A DNA stretch of 63,866 bases from a virus: the IMG/VR virus record IMGVR_UViG_3300037421_000079, positions 1-63,866 of that record. One strand, 5' to 3'. Positions 47,475 through 55,217 of this stretch are shown here, one piece after another (position 1 is the first letter of the stretch; every line of letters begins with the position of its first letter). The position numbers and the translations under genes are program-made. The notes beneath the pieces were generated by a model. That model was not told where the DNA came from, did no database searches, and worked only from the letters and a program-made list of their open reading frames with translations.

Positions 47475-47731
47475 GCGCAGTCAACGGGGTGCCCGGGAAG
47501 TGGAGCACGATCAACATAACGGTTGCGGCGTTGACCGCGCTCAGCGCAAGCCTCGTCATCATTACGGGCGTGGTGGCCTTCATCGGTGGAGCGATGATGT
47601 CGGCTGTGGATCGGCAGCACATCGAGGCGCTCCAAAGCAGCTACTACAGCTTGGCAAATAGTTTCACGGAAATGAAGGGCGACGTTAAACGCATGCAGGG
47701 CGACATCAGCGAAATGAGGCAGAAGAGGTAA
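47471..47731 (+). CDS. Membrane protein with C-terminal coiled coil
   Basis: An 86-residue protein. One strong span (VAALTALSASLVIITGVVAF) continues into an amphipathic helix (SLANSFTEMKGDVKRMQGDI). The layout fits an inner-membrane spanin or an anchored lysis accessory protein. The ATG overlaps the previous stop. Confidence 0.6.
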   Translation: MSAVNGVPGKWSTINITVAALTALSASLVIITGVVAFIGGAMMSAVDRQHIEALQSSYYSLANSFTEMKGDVKRMQGDISEMRQKR

Positions 47732-47733
47732 AC

Positions 47734-47934
47734 ATGGATCAGCTCGTCATTGCCGCACTCGCGGTGAACGCTCTGGCGACTGTCGGCGTGCTGCTCCTGG
47801 AGTGGAGAAATTCCCGCAACATCCAAACCATTCATCTCGCTACCAACAGCATGCGCGAGGAATTGGTCAAGGTCACCGCATCGGACTCGTTCCAGAAGGG
47901 CGAGGCGCATGAACGGGCTCAATCACGTCCGTAA
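47734..47934 (+). CDS. Small membrane protein
   Basis: A 66-residue protein; AAGAGG precedes the ATG. N-terminal span (MDQLVIAALAVNALATVGVL) followed by a charged helix. Last gene of the rightward late block; it meets the leftward block tail to tail at 47938. Confidence 0.6.
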   Translation: MDQLVIAALAVNALATVGVLLLEWRNSRNIQTIHLATNSMREELVKVTASDSFQKGEAHERAQSRP

Positions 47935-47937
47935 TTT

Positions 47938-48072
47938 TCAGCGCCGCAACCCGGCTCCCAACAGCACCAAATAGACGCTCGCGGCGCACAGCAGCCCGAG
48001 GCCGACCGGGACGATCAGCGGCAGCAGCACGGCGACGTGGTGCATGAGGGCGTCGAGGTCGGCCGGTGGCAT
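47938..48072 (-). CDS. 44-residue membrane peptide
   Basis: MPPADLDALMHHVAVLLPLI followed by VPVGLGLLCAASVYLVLLGAGLRR. Two adjacent hydrophobic stretches make one long or two short spans. The ATG overlaps the upstream stop by one base (TGATG). Last gene of the leftward operon. Function unknown. Confidence 0.6.
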   Translation of the reverse strand: MPPADLDALMHHVAVLLPLIVPVGLGLLCAASVYLVLLGAGLRR

Positions 48073-48410
48073 CACGACCCGTGCCTCGCCTGCACGGCCC
48101 TGGCGATCTCCCGGATGGACTCGGACTTGGCGAGCGCGTCCGTGACCATGTCGAGCAGCCCGTCCCCCTCCCGCCGGAACGCGTCGGTCACGACCTTCAT
48201 GGACGCCTGGGACGCCAGCGCGTGGTCGACCGCCCGCTGGGCCTCCTCGCGGAACGGGCGCCCCACGTCCTCGATCAGCTTCTCGATGTCCTGCTGGGTC
48301 TGCTGAGCAGTGGCCACCGCCCTGGCCGCCAGGGCGTCCAGCTCGTCGGCGGTGAGATAGTGCGAGTGTTTCGCGGCTGCCGCCACGGTGTCGGCTGTCA
48401 GGTCGTTCAT
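48072..48410 (-). CDS. Helical hypothetical protein
   Basis: A 112-residue all-helical protein (LTADELDALAARAVATAQQT; VVTDAFRREGDGLLDMVTDA). Overlaps the HTH gene by ATGA. Function unknown. Confidence 0.6.
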   Translation of the reverse strand: MNDLTADTVAAAAKHSHYLTADELDALAARAVATAQQTQQDIEKLIEDVGRPFREEAQRAVDHALASQASMKVVTDAFRREGDGLLDMVTDALAKSESIREIARAVQARHGS

Positions 48411-48724
48411 GCTTGCATCACCTTCTGACGCACCTCCGCCAGCTTCCTGGCTCGCTCAGCCGCCGACAGGCGGGGCAGCGGGAAAGCGATACGGCGGGCG
48501 ATCATGCGCTCAAGCAGGGCCAGCATCTGGTGCGCGTGCTCCACGTCCATCGGAGCCCCGCTGGGCTCCGTCCCGAGCGTCCAGCACCGCACCGTCGCGT
48601 GCGGGCGATCGAGCCAGCGAGCGAGGTCGGCAACCGTGAGGTTGCCGCCCCGCATCGCTCTCTTCAAGCGGGCCGAAAACGAGGCCCCGCCCGCCGAAGC
48701 CCTCTTGGGGCGAAGGCGGGTCAT
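48407..48724 (-). CDS. Helix-turn-helix protein
   Basis: A 105-residue protein. LKRAMRGGNLTVADLARWLDRPHATVRCW is an HTH in a basic context (RLRPKRASAGG), followed by a helical dimerisation-like C-terminus. Coupled by ATGA to the ssDNA-binding-like gene upstream. Likely a DNA-binding regulator. Confidence 0.65.
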   Translation of the reverse strand: MTRLRPKRASAGGASFSARLKRAMRGGNLTVADLARWLDRPHATVRCWTLGTEPSGAPMDVEHAHQMLALLERMIARRIAFPLPRLSAAERARKLAEVRQKVMQA

Positions 48725-49833
48725 CTTCCGGCAGCCGGTCCGAACAGGCCGTCCAGCTCCCGGTCCAGATCGGCGCCGGGTGCCGCGCCGTCCTGCATGC
48801 CGAACTGGGGCTGGGCGCCGGTCGGAGGCTCGCTCGGCCGGAAGGGAGCAGCCCCGCCTGCGGCGGGCTGGCCACCGCTGGCAGCCGCCATCTCGGCAGC
48901 CGTCCTGCGGCGACGGCGCTGCCCGCCCTGCGGGCCGGGCGGGTCAGAAGGGGATGCAGCCTGAGCAGGGTGGGCGGCTGTCGTTGAGTGGGAAGGCATC
49001 GCCGCGTTGGTCGACTGGCTGACCGCACTCTGGGCAGATTCCCGCGGAGGCAAAGGGCGCGGCTGCTCCTGGGCCTGCTGCGGGGCCGGCAGGGCGGCTC
49101 CCGCGGGCGCCAGCGCGATCGGCTGGTCGTTGCGGCCCACCAGGTTGTCGGTGGCCTTGTCGGCCCGCAGCTTCTTCTGCACCCCGGCCATCGCCTCGTC
49201 GATGTAGTTGACGGCCGAGAAATTGAGGGTGCCCTGGCTGACGAACCAGATGCGGGTGACGACGTGCTCGGGGCCGACATCGCCCTTGAACTTGGCCAGG
49301 TACGCCTGCAGGTTAGACAGGCTGTTGGGCGGCACCCGCAGCAGGAACGCCATCTCGTCCCCGACCGGCACCACCGCGAGCTTCTGGTACTTGCCGCACG
49401 CCGGCACGCCCTTGCCGGACACCTTGCTGGTGGCCGAGCCCCACACGGCCCACTTGCAGCCAAACTGGCCGGTCGGGTCGGGCGTGCAGGTGCGCGCCTG
49501 CGGCTCGCCGGCCTGCCGGCTGGGCGCTACGCCGTTGTCCGACCAGCACTTGGGCGGCGGCCAGCTCGTCGCGTTGGGGTCGAACGCGGCCCCGAAGTAA
49601 ATCTTGGACTCGTGGTCGCCCACGTCCACGACGCAGCAGTCGAGGTAGACGCCGAGCTTGGGGTCGTGCGTGGTGACCTGCTCGTCGGTCCCGACCGCGT
49701 CCACGAGCGTGAAGCGGTTGCCCATCAGGCTGACGATGGGCGGGGAGCCGGCTCCGATGTTGGCGAGGGCACGCTGGGCGAGCCCGCGCGACGGGAGGTC
49801 GCGCAGGTGGGCGGGGAGCTGGTATTCGGTCAT
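48721..49833 (-). CDS. Conserved phage protein, probable ssDNA-binding/replication factor
   Basis: A 370-residue protein. The N-terminal 230 residues (YQLPAHLRDLPSRGLAQRAL, IVSLMGNRFTLVDAVGTDE, DCCVVDVGDHESKIYFG, WGSATSKVSGKGVPACGKYQ) belong to a family I know from many phages, always beside recombination genes. A cysteine cluster is visible. The last 130 residues are disordered and Pro/Ala/Gln-rich with an acidic tip (LDRELDGLFG), as in SSB proteins. Role inferred from context. Confidence 0.65.
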   Translation of the reverse strand: MTEYQLPAHLRDLPSRGLAQRALANIGAGSPPIVSLMGNRFTLVDAVGTDEQVTTHDPKLGVYLDCCVVDVGDHESKIYFGAAFDPNATSWPPPKCWSDNGVAPSRQAGEPQARTCTPDPTGQFGCKWAVWGSATSKVSGKGVPACGKYQKLAVVPVGDEMAFLLRVPPNSLSNLQAYLAKFKGDVGPEHVVTRIWFVSQGTLNFSAVNYIDEAMAGVQKKLRADKATDNLVGRNDQPIALAPAGAALPAPQQAQEQPRPLPPRESAQSAVSQSTNAAMPSHSTTAAHPAQAASPSDPPGPQGGQRRRRRTAAEMAAASGGQPAAGGAAPFRPSEPPTGAQPQFGMQDGAAPGADLDRELDGLFGPAAGR

Positions 49834-49834
49834 C

Positions 49835-50296
49835 TTAGGCTTCTCCTGCTAGTTCATGGATGAGCTTGGCCGCCGCCTGGCGGTTGCCGGGGACGTTGTA
49901 CCAGCGATTCAGGCCGCTGGGGTGGGGGACGCGGTGCCACTCGGTGCCGAGGCACTCTCGGTGCGCGCCCAGGACCGGCACGTCGGCGGGGAGCCGCAGT
50001 GCCCGCCACACCTGCGCGCCCAGGACGATCGTAACGCGGCCCGTGGCGACTCGGTGGAACTCTGCCGCCGCCTCGCGCGCCGCCGCGGCGCTCCAGGCTC
50101 GTCCCGCCACCAGGTTGCGCCGGTCGTACGCGTTCAGGTAGTCGTGCGCGCAGTCGGCTTCCCAGCGCGCGTCGTGCTCGCACAGCATCGAGTAGATTCG
50201 GTGGCCGGTGCACCCGTCGGGCCACGGCACGAGCGCGTCGTCCGGGTTGCTCGACAGCGGGTTGTTCATGCCTAGGAGGATGGGCCTAGCGCTCAC
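49835..50296 (-). CDS. Uracil-DNA glycosylase-superfamily-like protein
   Basis: A 153-residue protein from a GTG overlapping the upstream stop. PILLGMNNPLSSNPDDALVP resembles UDG motif 1 and VPHPSGLNRWYNVPG resembles the motif 2 HPSxxNR loop; VTIVLGAQVWRAL is the core strand. The catalytic Asp/His of classic UDG is not clear, so activity could be altered. Fits a role in base excision or protection of phage DNA. Confidence 0.7.
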   Translation of the reverse strand: MSARPILLGMNNPLSSNPDDALVPWPDGCTGHRIYSMLCEHDARWEADCAHDYLNAYDRRNLVAGRAWSAAAAREAAAEFHRVATGRVTIVLGAQVWRALRLPADVPVLGAHRECLGTEWHRVPHPSGLNRWYNVPGNRQAAAKLIHELAGEA

Positions 50297-50697
50297 GTCC
50301 GCCTCACGTTTACGCGCTGGAACCACCCGATGGTGACGCCGGGGGGCGGTGCGCCGGCATGGTCCTGCATGTACTGTCGCGTTGCCTCTTTCTGTATCGA
50401 TGCCAGCAGCATCTCGTTGCCGTAGGTGTCCCAGTTCTCGTTGACGAAGTCGAGGTACTTCTCGCGGTCCTCGATCTTGAGGTTCATGATGGTCGAGATG
50501 TAGGCGGTCCCCGAGTCGGCCCGCACGCTGTCGATCTTCTGCTGCAGCATGAACGCCTGCAGCTGGTCCTCGATCTCGGACAGCCGGTCCTTGGCGCCCT
50601 TGAGGTGCTCGCCGAACCGCTTGGTCTCGGCCTTGACCCAGTCATCGAGACGGATGTGCTCGGCCACGAGGGAGTCGGCGGTCGGTTCGTTGCTCAT
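50293..50697 (-). CDS. Coiled-coil replication/recombination accessory protein
   Basis: A 134-residue protein. A long helix (WVKAETKRFGEHLKGAKDRL, then SEIEDQLQAFMLQQ) is followed by a compact domain (SVRADSGTAYISTIMNLKIE) that resembles phage proteins adjacent to ssDNA-binding factors. ATGA overlap with the zinc-finger gene. Exact function unknown. Confidence 0.65.
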   Translation of the reverse strand: MSNEPTADSLVAEHIRLDDWVKAETKRFGEHLKGAKDRLSEIEDQLQAFMLQQKIDSVRADSGTAYISTIMNLKIEDREKYLDFVNENWDTYGNEMLLASIQKEATRQYMQDHAGAPPPGVTIGWFQRVNVRRT

Positions 50698-50900
50698 CGT
50701 CGCAGCACCGCTTCGACTAGCTGTTTCGCTTCTGGTTTAGCCGGCCAGCTTCCAGGCCAGATTAGTTTATACTCGTCGATCAGGCGCTCGCATGCCATAT
50801 CGACTGTCCATTTACAAAACTTGCATTGGACATAATCCTGATCTTTGCAGTGCTTTGGGCCAATACAATAAAATATCACGTGCTTATCCGGTTGACACAT
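50694..50900 (-). CDS. Small zinc-finger protein whose start is now inside the mobile cassette
   Basis: A 68-residue protein. YCIGPKHCKDQDYVQCKFCKW provides four cysteines for zinc. Its present ATG (50900) lies in the terminal repeat of the element at 50879-51195, so MCQPDKH is encoded by the element. Without the insertion the frame would start MIFYCIGPKHC at an ATG overlapping the helicase stop (ATGA). The cassette has thus replaced the native start with an in-frame one; the target-site copy also leaves GTG-ATA-TTT in frame. Confidence 0.7.
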   Translation of the reverse strand: MCQPDKHVIFYCIGPKHCKDQDYVQCKFCKWTVDMACERLIDEYKLIWPGSWPAKPEAKQLVEAVLRR

Positions 50901-51195
50901 ACAGCCCTACATCTTGTGTCAGCGAATGCGCCACGCGATGACCATGCATCGCCAGCCCAGCCGCAGCATTTCTCTAGCGTTCATGCGGAATTGGACGTGA
51001 GTTTCGGGATTGAGGCTCGAAACTTTGAACATTCCGCCGCCGTAGCTGATTTTTGGGCCAGTAGGGTGCCAAAAAAGCGTCGCATCCTTCGGCCACGGAA
51101 TGTCATGCTCAGCGAAAGCGGCTCTGAGGTTTGCTTCCCGTTGCGTCAACATCTAGTGGGTCTCCCTGTTTGTGTGTGTCAACCGGATAAGCACG
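50879..51195. mobile_element. 317-bp non-autonomous IS1595-type cassette (MITE-like), copy 2
   Basis: Ends begin CGTGCTTATCCGGTTGACACA and match as inverted repeats at 24 of 25 positions. The flanks are a perfect 8-bp duplication AAATATCA (50871-50878 and 51196-51203). The element carries one small ORF (50919-51152) and no transposase. About 45 bp at each end resemble cassette copy 1 (for example CCTACATCTTGTGT near the left end). It split the coupled helicase/zinc-finger junction. Confidence 0.93.
50919..51152 (-). CDS. Passenger ORF of cassette copy 2, unknown function
   Basis: A 77-residue protein, MLTQREANLRAAFAEHDIPW..., ending MVIAWRIR. It has no relation to the ORF of copy 1 except the identical start context (TGTTGA at the ATG). 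GGGAG lies about 9 nt before the ATG. It would be transcribed with the helicase operon; the TTGACA of the element end (51182-51177) is too close to the ATG to give a normal leader. Confidence 0.6.
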   Translation of the reverse strand: MLTQREANLRAAFAEHDIPWPKDATLFWHPTGPKISYGGGMFKVSSLNPETHVQFRMNAREMLRLGWRCMVIAWRIR

Positions 51196-51200
51196 AAATA

Positions 51201-52805
51201 TCATATCTCCCCCTTCCTGACCATCTCCAGCAGGACGCCCTGCATCGACGTGTTGGTCTCCAGCCGCCGGTATATCTCGCGCTCCAGGGGATTGCTGACG
51301 ATCTGGTATATCGTCGTCGGGTACTTCTGACCTGGTCGATGTACGCGCTTGTTCCCCTGTATCCACAACTCGCCCTTCTCGGTCGGCCCCGCCCAGATCA
51401 CTGTATCGGCTACCACGAACTCGTTGATGCCGTGCGCGGTGGTCTGAGGGTCACACAGGATAACGCGTATCTTGTCATCGTTGGCGAATCGCTGGATTAC
51501 ATCGGGTCTCTCCTTGGCGGGGATTGCGCCGTTGATCGACTCACAGCCCCATCGTTTCGATAATCGCATCTTCAAGATATTCAAGACGCTTGTCAAGGGG
51601 ATAAAAATGACCACCTTCCGGGTGGTGCTGTCAATGATGGCCTCGATCTCCCGCATGCGAGGCTCGGCGTCTACGGTGTGGTACGTATGATCGTCATCAT
51701 AGATCGCCCCGAGCGATATTTGCAGGAACTTGCCACGTGCCACCCCCTCGTTGACGGGGTCGATCGTCTTGCCCGACTTGAGGACGATTTGCAGGTCGCG
51801 CTTGAGCGTGGCCATCTGCTGCTTTTGCTCGGCTGTCAGCTCCACCGAGCGCATCTGCATCGTCATTTCTGGCCCTTGCCAGACTTGAGCTATGTCGAAT
51901 CGAATAGCCGGGATCAACAACTGACGTGCTGCCTCATACCCACCTTTTTTGGGGAACCAGCGAAACGAGAACTGATTGGGCTTGAACATTGTCTCTTGTT
52001 GGAATGTCTTGAATGACTTACCGTGTGCGTTGTTCATCAATTTGGCAAGTCCGTAGGCGTCGGTCGGGGCCTGTGGAGTGGGACTGCCGGTGATCTCCCA
52101 CAAATAAGGGCGCTTGCCGATGATCTCGCGCGCCAGGCGGTGCCGCTTGGTGCTGGCGTCGCTATAACCTGATGCCTCGTCGACGATTACCAGCTTGATG
52201 TCCTTGCGCTCGGCCAAGTCCTTGGAGAACCCATCGAGGTCGAAGCGCTTGCGGGTGTGTGCGCCCACGCCCACACCGTCAAAGTTGATGATCGAGAAGT
52301 CGGCCTTCTTGGCCAATAGCGTGCGGCGTTTCTCGGCCGAACCAGTGAGAATCTCGAACGATCGCTTTCCCAGAAAATTTTTCCACAGCGCCTGTGCCCA
52401 CACATCCTCCAGGATCGTGAGCGGCCCGATGATGAGCGCTCGAAAGTCCTTGCCGAAGCCGCGCATCAAGAAGTCGGCGGCCCACAAGGCAGAAAGCGTT
52501 TTCATCGTACCTGGATCGCTAAGGTTGAAACACCTTGGGTGTAAAACCTGAAAATTCGCCATCACCCGCTGGTGCGCCAGAGGCTTGCGGCCGGGCTCGA
52601 TCGGCCAGTCGTAGTTGGCGTCCGTCATCACGGGCGCGACCGGCAGGTCGAAGTGCCTGAGTATCTGGGAATTGCGCAGCGTGCGGGGCACAGCGATGTA
52701 CTGGCCGTTGACGGCCTTCGCCTCCGGGATCGCCTGCAGGACGAAGGGAGACTGGCTCTTATAGATGAGCAGATTCCGAGTCTGGTCGTGGTAAAAGTTA
52801 GACAT
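51201..52805 (-). CDS. SNF2-type DNA helicase/translocase
   Basis: A 534-residue SF2 ATPase. LAHQRVMANFQ (Q-motif region), LSDPGTMKTLSAL (Walker A near residue 97), LVIVDEASGYSD (motif II), WEITGSPTPQAP (motif III), KVVIFIPLTSVLNIL (motif IV), VILCDPQTTAHGINEF (motif V) and NKRVHRPGQKYPTTIYQI (motif VI with RxxRxGQ) all appear in order. ATG 52805 is chosen; it overlaps the methyltransferase end by 8 bp. Probably remodels replication or recombination forks. Confidence 0.9.
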   Translation of the reverse strand: MSNFYHDQTRNLLIYKSQSPFVLQAIPEAKAVNGQYIAVPRTLRNSQILRHFDLPVAPVMTDANYDWPIEPGRKPLAHQRVMANFQVLHPRCFNLSDPGTMKTLSALWAADFLMRGFGKDFRALIIGPLTILEDVWAQALWKNFLGKRSFEILTGSAEKRRTLLAKKADFSIINFDGVGVGAHTRKRFDLDGFSKDLAERKDIKLVIVDEASGYSDASTKRHRLAREIIGKRPYLWEITGSPTPQAPTDAYGLAKLMNNAHGKSFKTFQQETMFKPNQFSFRWFPKKGGYEAARQLLIPAIRFDIAQVWQGPEMTMQMRSVELTAEQKQQMATLKRDLQIVLKSGKTIDPVNEGVARGKFLQISLGAIYDDDHTYHTVDAEPRMREIEAIIDSTTRKVVIFIPLTSVLNILKMRLSKRWGCESINGAIPAKERPDVIQRFANDDKIRVILCDPQTTAHGINEFVVADTVIWAGPTEKGELWIQGNKRVHRPGQKYPTTIYQIVSNPLEREIYRRLETNTSMQGVLLEMVRKGEI

Positions 52806-53964
52806 TGAAAGCTGCCACGCGCCGTCGAATATCATCCTGTGACTTAGAATCATTCTCGGCTACGATAGTCCGAAATCCTTCTTCGTACGCCGCTTGTGCA
52901 GTTGTACCAGTGCCGCCAAAAGGATCGAGCACCACGCCGTTTGGTGGCGTCACTAGGCGCACGAGCCAGCGCATCAGCGCGAGCGGCTTAATAGTCGGGT
53001 GCTTGGAACCGCCGCGCTCTGCCTTGCTAGCCTTCGCGCAGTAATAAAAGCGATCGACGCCGACCAACTCGCGCCGCTGTCCCGGCAGCATCGCGAAATT
53101 AGTACCGCCGTGCTCGGTGTAGCGTGTATCGGCGGTAGCCTCGCCATCGCGAAAAGTATTGAAGAACCGTGCAGCGCTGCCCGCATCCCCGCGCTTAGCG
53201 AACGCCACGCGACCGAACTCGCCGTAGCACGCGGTGTTCTCATCACCCGTGCGCGATGGCTCTGTGCCGCGCACATCACCCTGCTGTCCCTTCGATTTAG
53301 GAAACCCACCCAAAACTTCGTCGCTGCCATCGTGCACGAGGTTCGTGGGCCAGCGACCAAGGTCCGTAGTACCAATCGCTTTTGAGGATTGCAACGAACC
53401 GTCGACACGACCCGAGAAAGCGTTACCAGCGTACTCGACACCATCGCGCAGCGGATGAACTTCTCGCTTCGGACGGCCTTGTGCTTCGACGCGACACGCG
53501 TCGATGTTCAGTGCGCCAACTCCGTGCGTCGCAAGATTATTTTCAAACGTACCATCGAGCGGTTTGCGAGCAAGCGCGATCGGCTCAGACGCCGGTTTGA
53601 GCGTCGTGCCCCACCCGTCCCACGTGCCATCGAAATTCTTGCCCTTCGGCATGCCCTGTCCGTGCAACCACTGCACCATGTCGAATATTTCGAAGCCAGC
53701 ATCTTCAATCGCGCAACCAAGACGGTGGTACGTGCGCGTTCCAGAAAAAGCCAAAAGATATGCGCCGGGTTTCATTGTTCTTAAAATTGCCTTCCAATAA
53801 AGAGCGCTTGGAACGCCGTGATCCCAGAGCTTGCCCATGAAATTTAAGCCGTAAGGAGGATCAGTAATGGTGGCGTCAATACATGCTGGACGCATAGATG
53901 AAAGCATCTCAAGGCAATCTCCTGGATATAGGTAGATGCGATTTTTTATGAGAATCTCAATCAT
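52798..53964 (-). CDS. DNA (N4-cytosine/N6-adenine) methyltransferase, beta class
   Basis: A 388-residue protein. ATITDPPYGLNFMGKLWDHG carries the DPPY catalytic motif near residue 36, and GVVLDPFGGTGTTAQAAYEE the SAM-binding FGGTG motif near residue 345. That order (catalytic before SAM site) defines the beta group. No cognate nuclease is adjacent, so it is an orphan methylase likely protecting phage DNA from restriction. A central target-recognition region spans about 110-280. Confidence 0.92.
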   Translation of the reverse strand: MIEILIKNRIYLYPGDCLEMLSSMRPACIDATITDPPYGLNFMGKLWDHGVPSALYWKAILRTMKPGAYLLAFSGTRTYHRLGCAIEDAGFEIFDMVQWLHGQGMPKGKNFDGTWDGWGTTLKPASEPIALARKPLDGTFENNLATHGVGALNIDACRVEAQGRPKREVHPLRDGVEYAGNAFSGRVDGSLQSSKAIGTTDLGRWPTNLVHDGSDEVLGGFPKSKGQQGDVRGTEPSRTGDENTACYGEFGRVAFAKRGDAGSAARFFNTFRDGEATADTRYTEHGGTNFAMLPGQRRELVGVDRFYYCAKASKAERGGSKHPTIKPLALMRWLVRLVTPPNGVVLDPFGGTGTTAQAAYEEGFRTIVAENDSKSQDDIRRRVAAFNV

Positions 53965-54274
53965 TGCGGCAGTAGCTCGCGCGCCACTTCTCGATCTCGC
54001 TAATAACCTTCTCGGCCGTCCCCCAGAATGCCTTCCCGCCCGCGGCTGTCACCTCGGCCATCCGCCTGTACTGCAGCTTGGTCGGCTCCTTGCCGTCTCG
54101 CTTGACCTCAATGCCGACGAACACACCTTGCTCGCCGCAGACGGACACGCACGCCACGATGTCAGGAACACCTGACTTACCGTAGCCAGCCATCAGGGGC
54201 TTGAAGTACCAGGCACCTATTCGGTCGAGGTACTTCGAGATGTCAGCTTTTTCGTATCCCTCTGGGGTGCGCAT
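53957..54274 (-). CDS. VRR-NUC-domain nuclease
   Basis: A 105-residue protein. LMAGYGKSGVPDIVACVSVC and GVFVGIEVKRDGKEPTKLQY contain the PD...ExK active site of VRR-NUC enzymes (PD-(D/E)XK fold), which cut branched or flap DNA. AGGAAC precedes the ATG. Sits with helicase and PD-(D/E)XK genes in a recombination cluster. Confidence 0.88.
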   Translation of the reverse strand: MRTPEGYEKADISKYLDRIGAWYFKPLMAGYGKSGVPDIVACVSVCGEQGVFVGIEVKRDGKEPTKLQYRRMAEVTAAGGKAFWGTAEKVISEIEKWRASYCRND

Positions 54275-54534
54275 TTTTGTTCCTCGAATGCCGCTCGCAG
54301 TTTTTTCTGCATGGGTGTCGGATTGTCGCCCACCAGCTCTAATGCTCGCTTGAGGATCACGTCAGACCAGCGGCGCACCGCCGTCTCGGGCGAGTCGCCG
54401 ACCGCCAAGTTGGACGCCCGCCCGGCCTCGGCCAGCACCTGGGCCATCGCCTCGGCGTACTCGATGATGCCCCGCTGGGTCTGCACCACCTTGAGGTAGT
54501 GGGCGACCATGTCGTCGGTGAAGGGGCCGCTCAC
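54217..54534 (-). CDS. Hypothetical protein in recombination cluster
   Basis: A 105-residue helical protein from a GTG overlapping the upstream stop (GTGA). VAHYLKVVQTQRGIIEYAEA and RWSDVILKRALELVGDNPTP are prominent. The last about 20 residues overlap the VRR-NUC start. Function unknown. Confidence 0.6.
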   Translation of the reverse strand: MSGPFTDDMVAHYLKVVQTQRGIIEYAEAMAQVLAEAGRASNLAVGDSPETAVRRWSDVILKRALELVGDNPTPMQKKLRAAFEEQKCAPQRDTKKLTSRSTSTE

Positions 54535-55217
54535 TGCTGGCTCCTGTTGTACTCGCAGTCGAGAACAGGACACCATTTGCACAGCGGCCCTTCGACCTTG
54601 TCGAACCACCCCCGCTCGCGGTCGCTCAGGATCAGGGCTACCAGCCGGTTAATCTCGTCCCAGGTGCGCGCCGTATCGGTCAGATCGTACGGCGGCCCCA
54701 GGCGGTTCTCGGCCAGCCACGCATAGCGGCCGACGATCTTCCGCAACTGCGGGAACTTGGCCTTCAGCAGGACCGCGCCGATCTCCAGCTCGAACGCGTC
54801 CTCGCGCGGCTTACCGGACTTCCAGTCGACCATGTAGGCGGTCTCGCCCTCGACGATCGGAGCGTCGATCTTGCCGCGGCCGTAGACGTTGTTGTCGAAG
54901 AACCCGGTGGCCTTGCCGTCACGCGTGATGCCCAGCTTGATCTCGGGGTGCACTTTGCGATTATCGAACGACGAGGCGAAGTGTTCCCAGGGCATGTCGG
55001 CCGGCAGCGGCTGACACTGGCGTCCCAAGCGCCGCTCGAAAGCCTTGTGCACGTCGTCGCCCCGCTTGGTAGCGGCGGTGCCGGTGAACGGGATATGCTT
55101 GTACACGTAGCGCTCGGCTGCCTGGTGGGCGCAGATGTCCCGGTACGTCTTCAGCATCGTGAACGACCAGATAAGCGGTCGGCGGTCCAGGAATGCCGGG
55201 AGTTCGAGAGTGTTCAC
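54531..55217 (-). CDS. PD-(D/E)XK exonuclease (Cas4/RecB-like)
   Basis: A 228-residue protein. GRGKIDAPIVEGETAYMVDW followed by KSGKP gives the Asp...Asp-x-Lys catalytic core; a HxxF-type helix (RGDDVHKAFERRL) precedes it. A late CKWCPVLDCEYN holds three cysteines, possibly part of a metal site, but the full 4Fe-4S set of Cas4 is not evident. GTGA overlap with the TPR glycosyltransferase. Likely a recombination exonuclease. Confidence 0.85.
   Translation of the reverse strand: MNTLELPAFLDRRPLIWSFTMLKTYRDICAHQAAERYVYKHIPFTGTAATKRGDDVHKAFERRLGRQCQPLPADMPWEHFASSFDNRKVHPEIKLGITRDGKATGFFDNNVYGRGKIDAPIVEGETAYMVDWKSGKPREDAFELEIGAVLLKAKFPQLRKIVGRYAWLAENRLGPPYDLTDTARTWDEINRLVALILSDRERGWFDKVEGPLCKWCPVLDCEYNRSQQ

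Noticed and set aside
47909-47974. 21-codon plus-strand ORF starting inside the 47734-47934 gene
   Set aside because: Too short, no ribosome-binding site, and overlaps the reverse-strand membrane peptide at 47938-48072.
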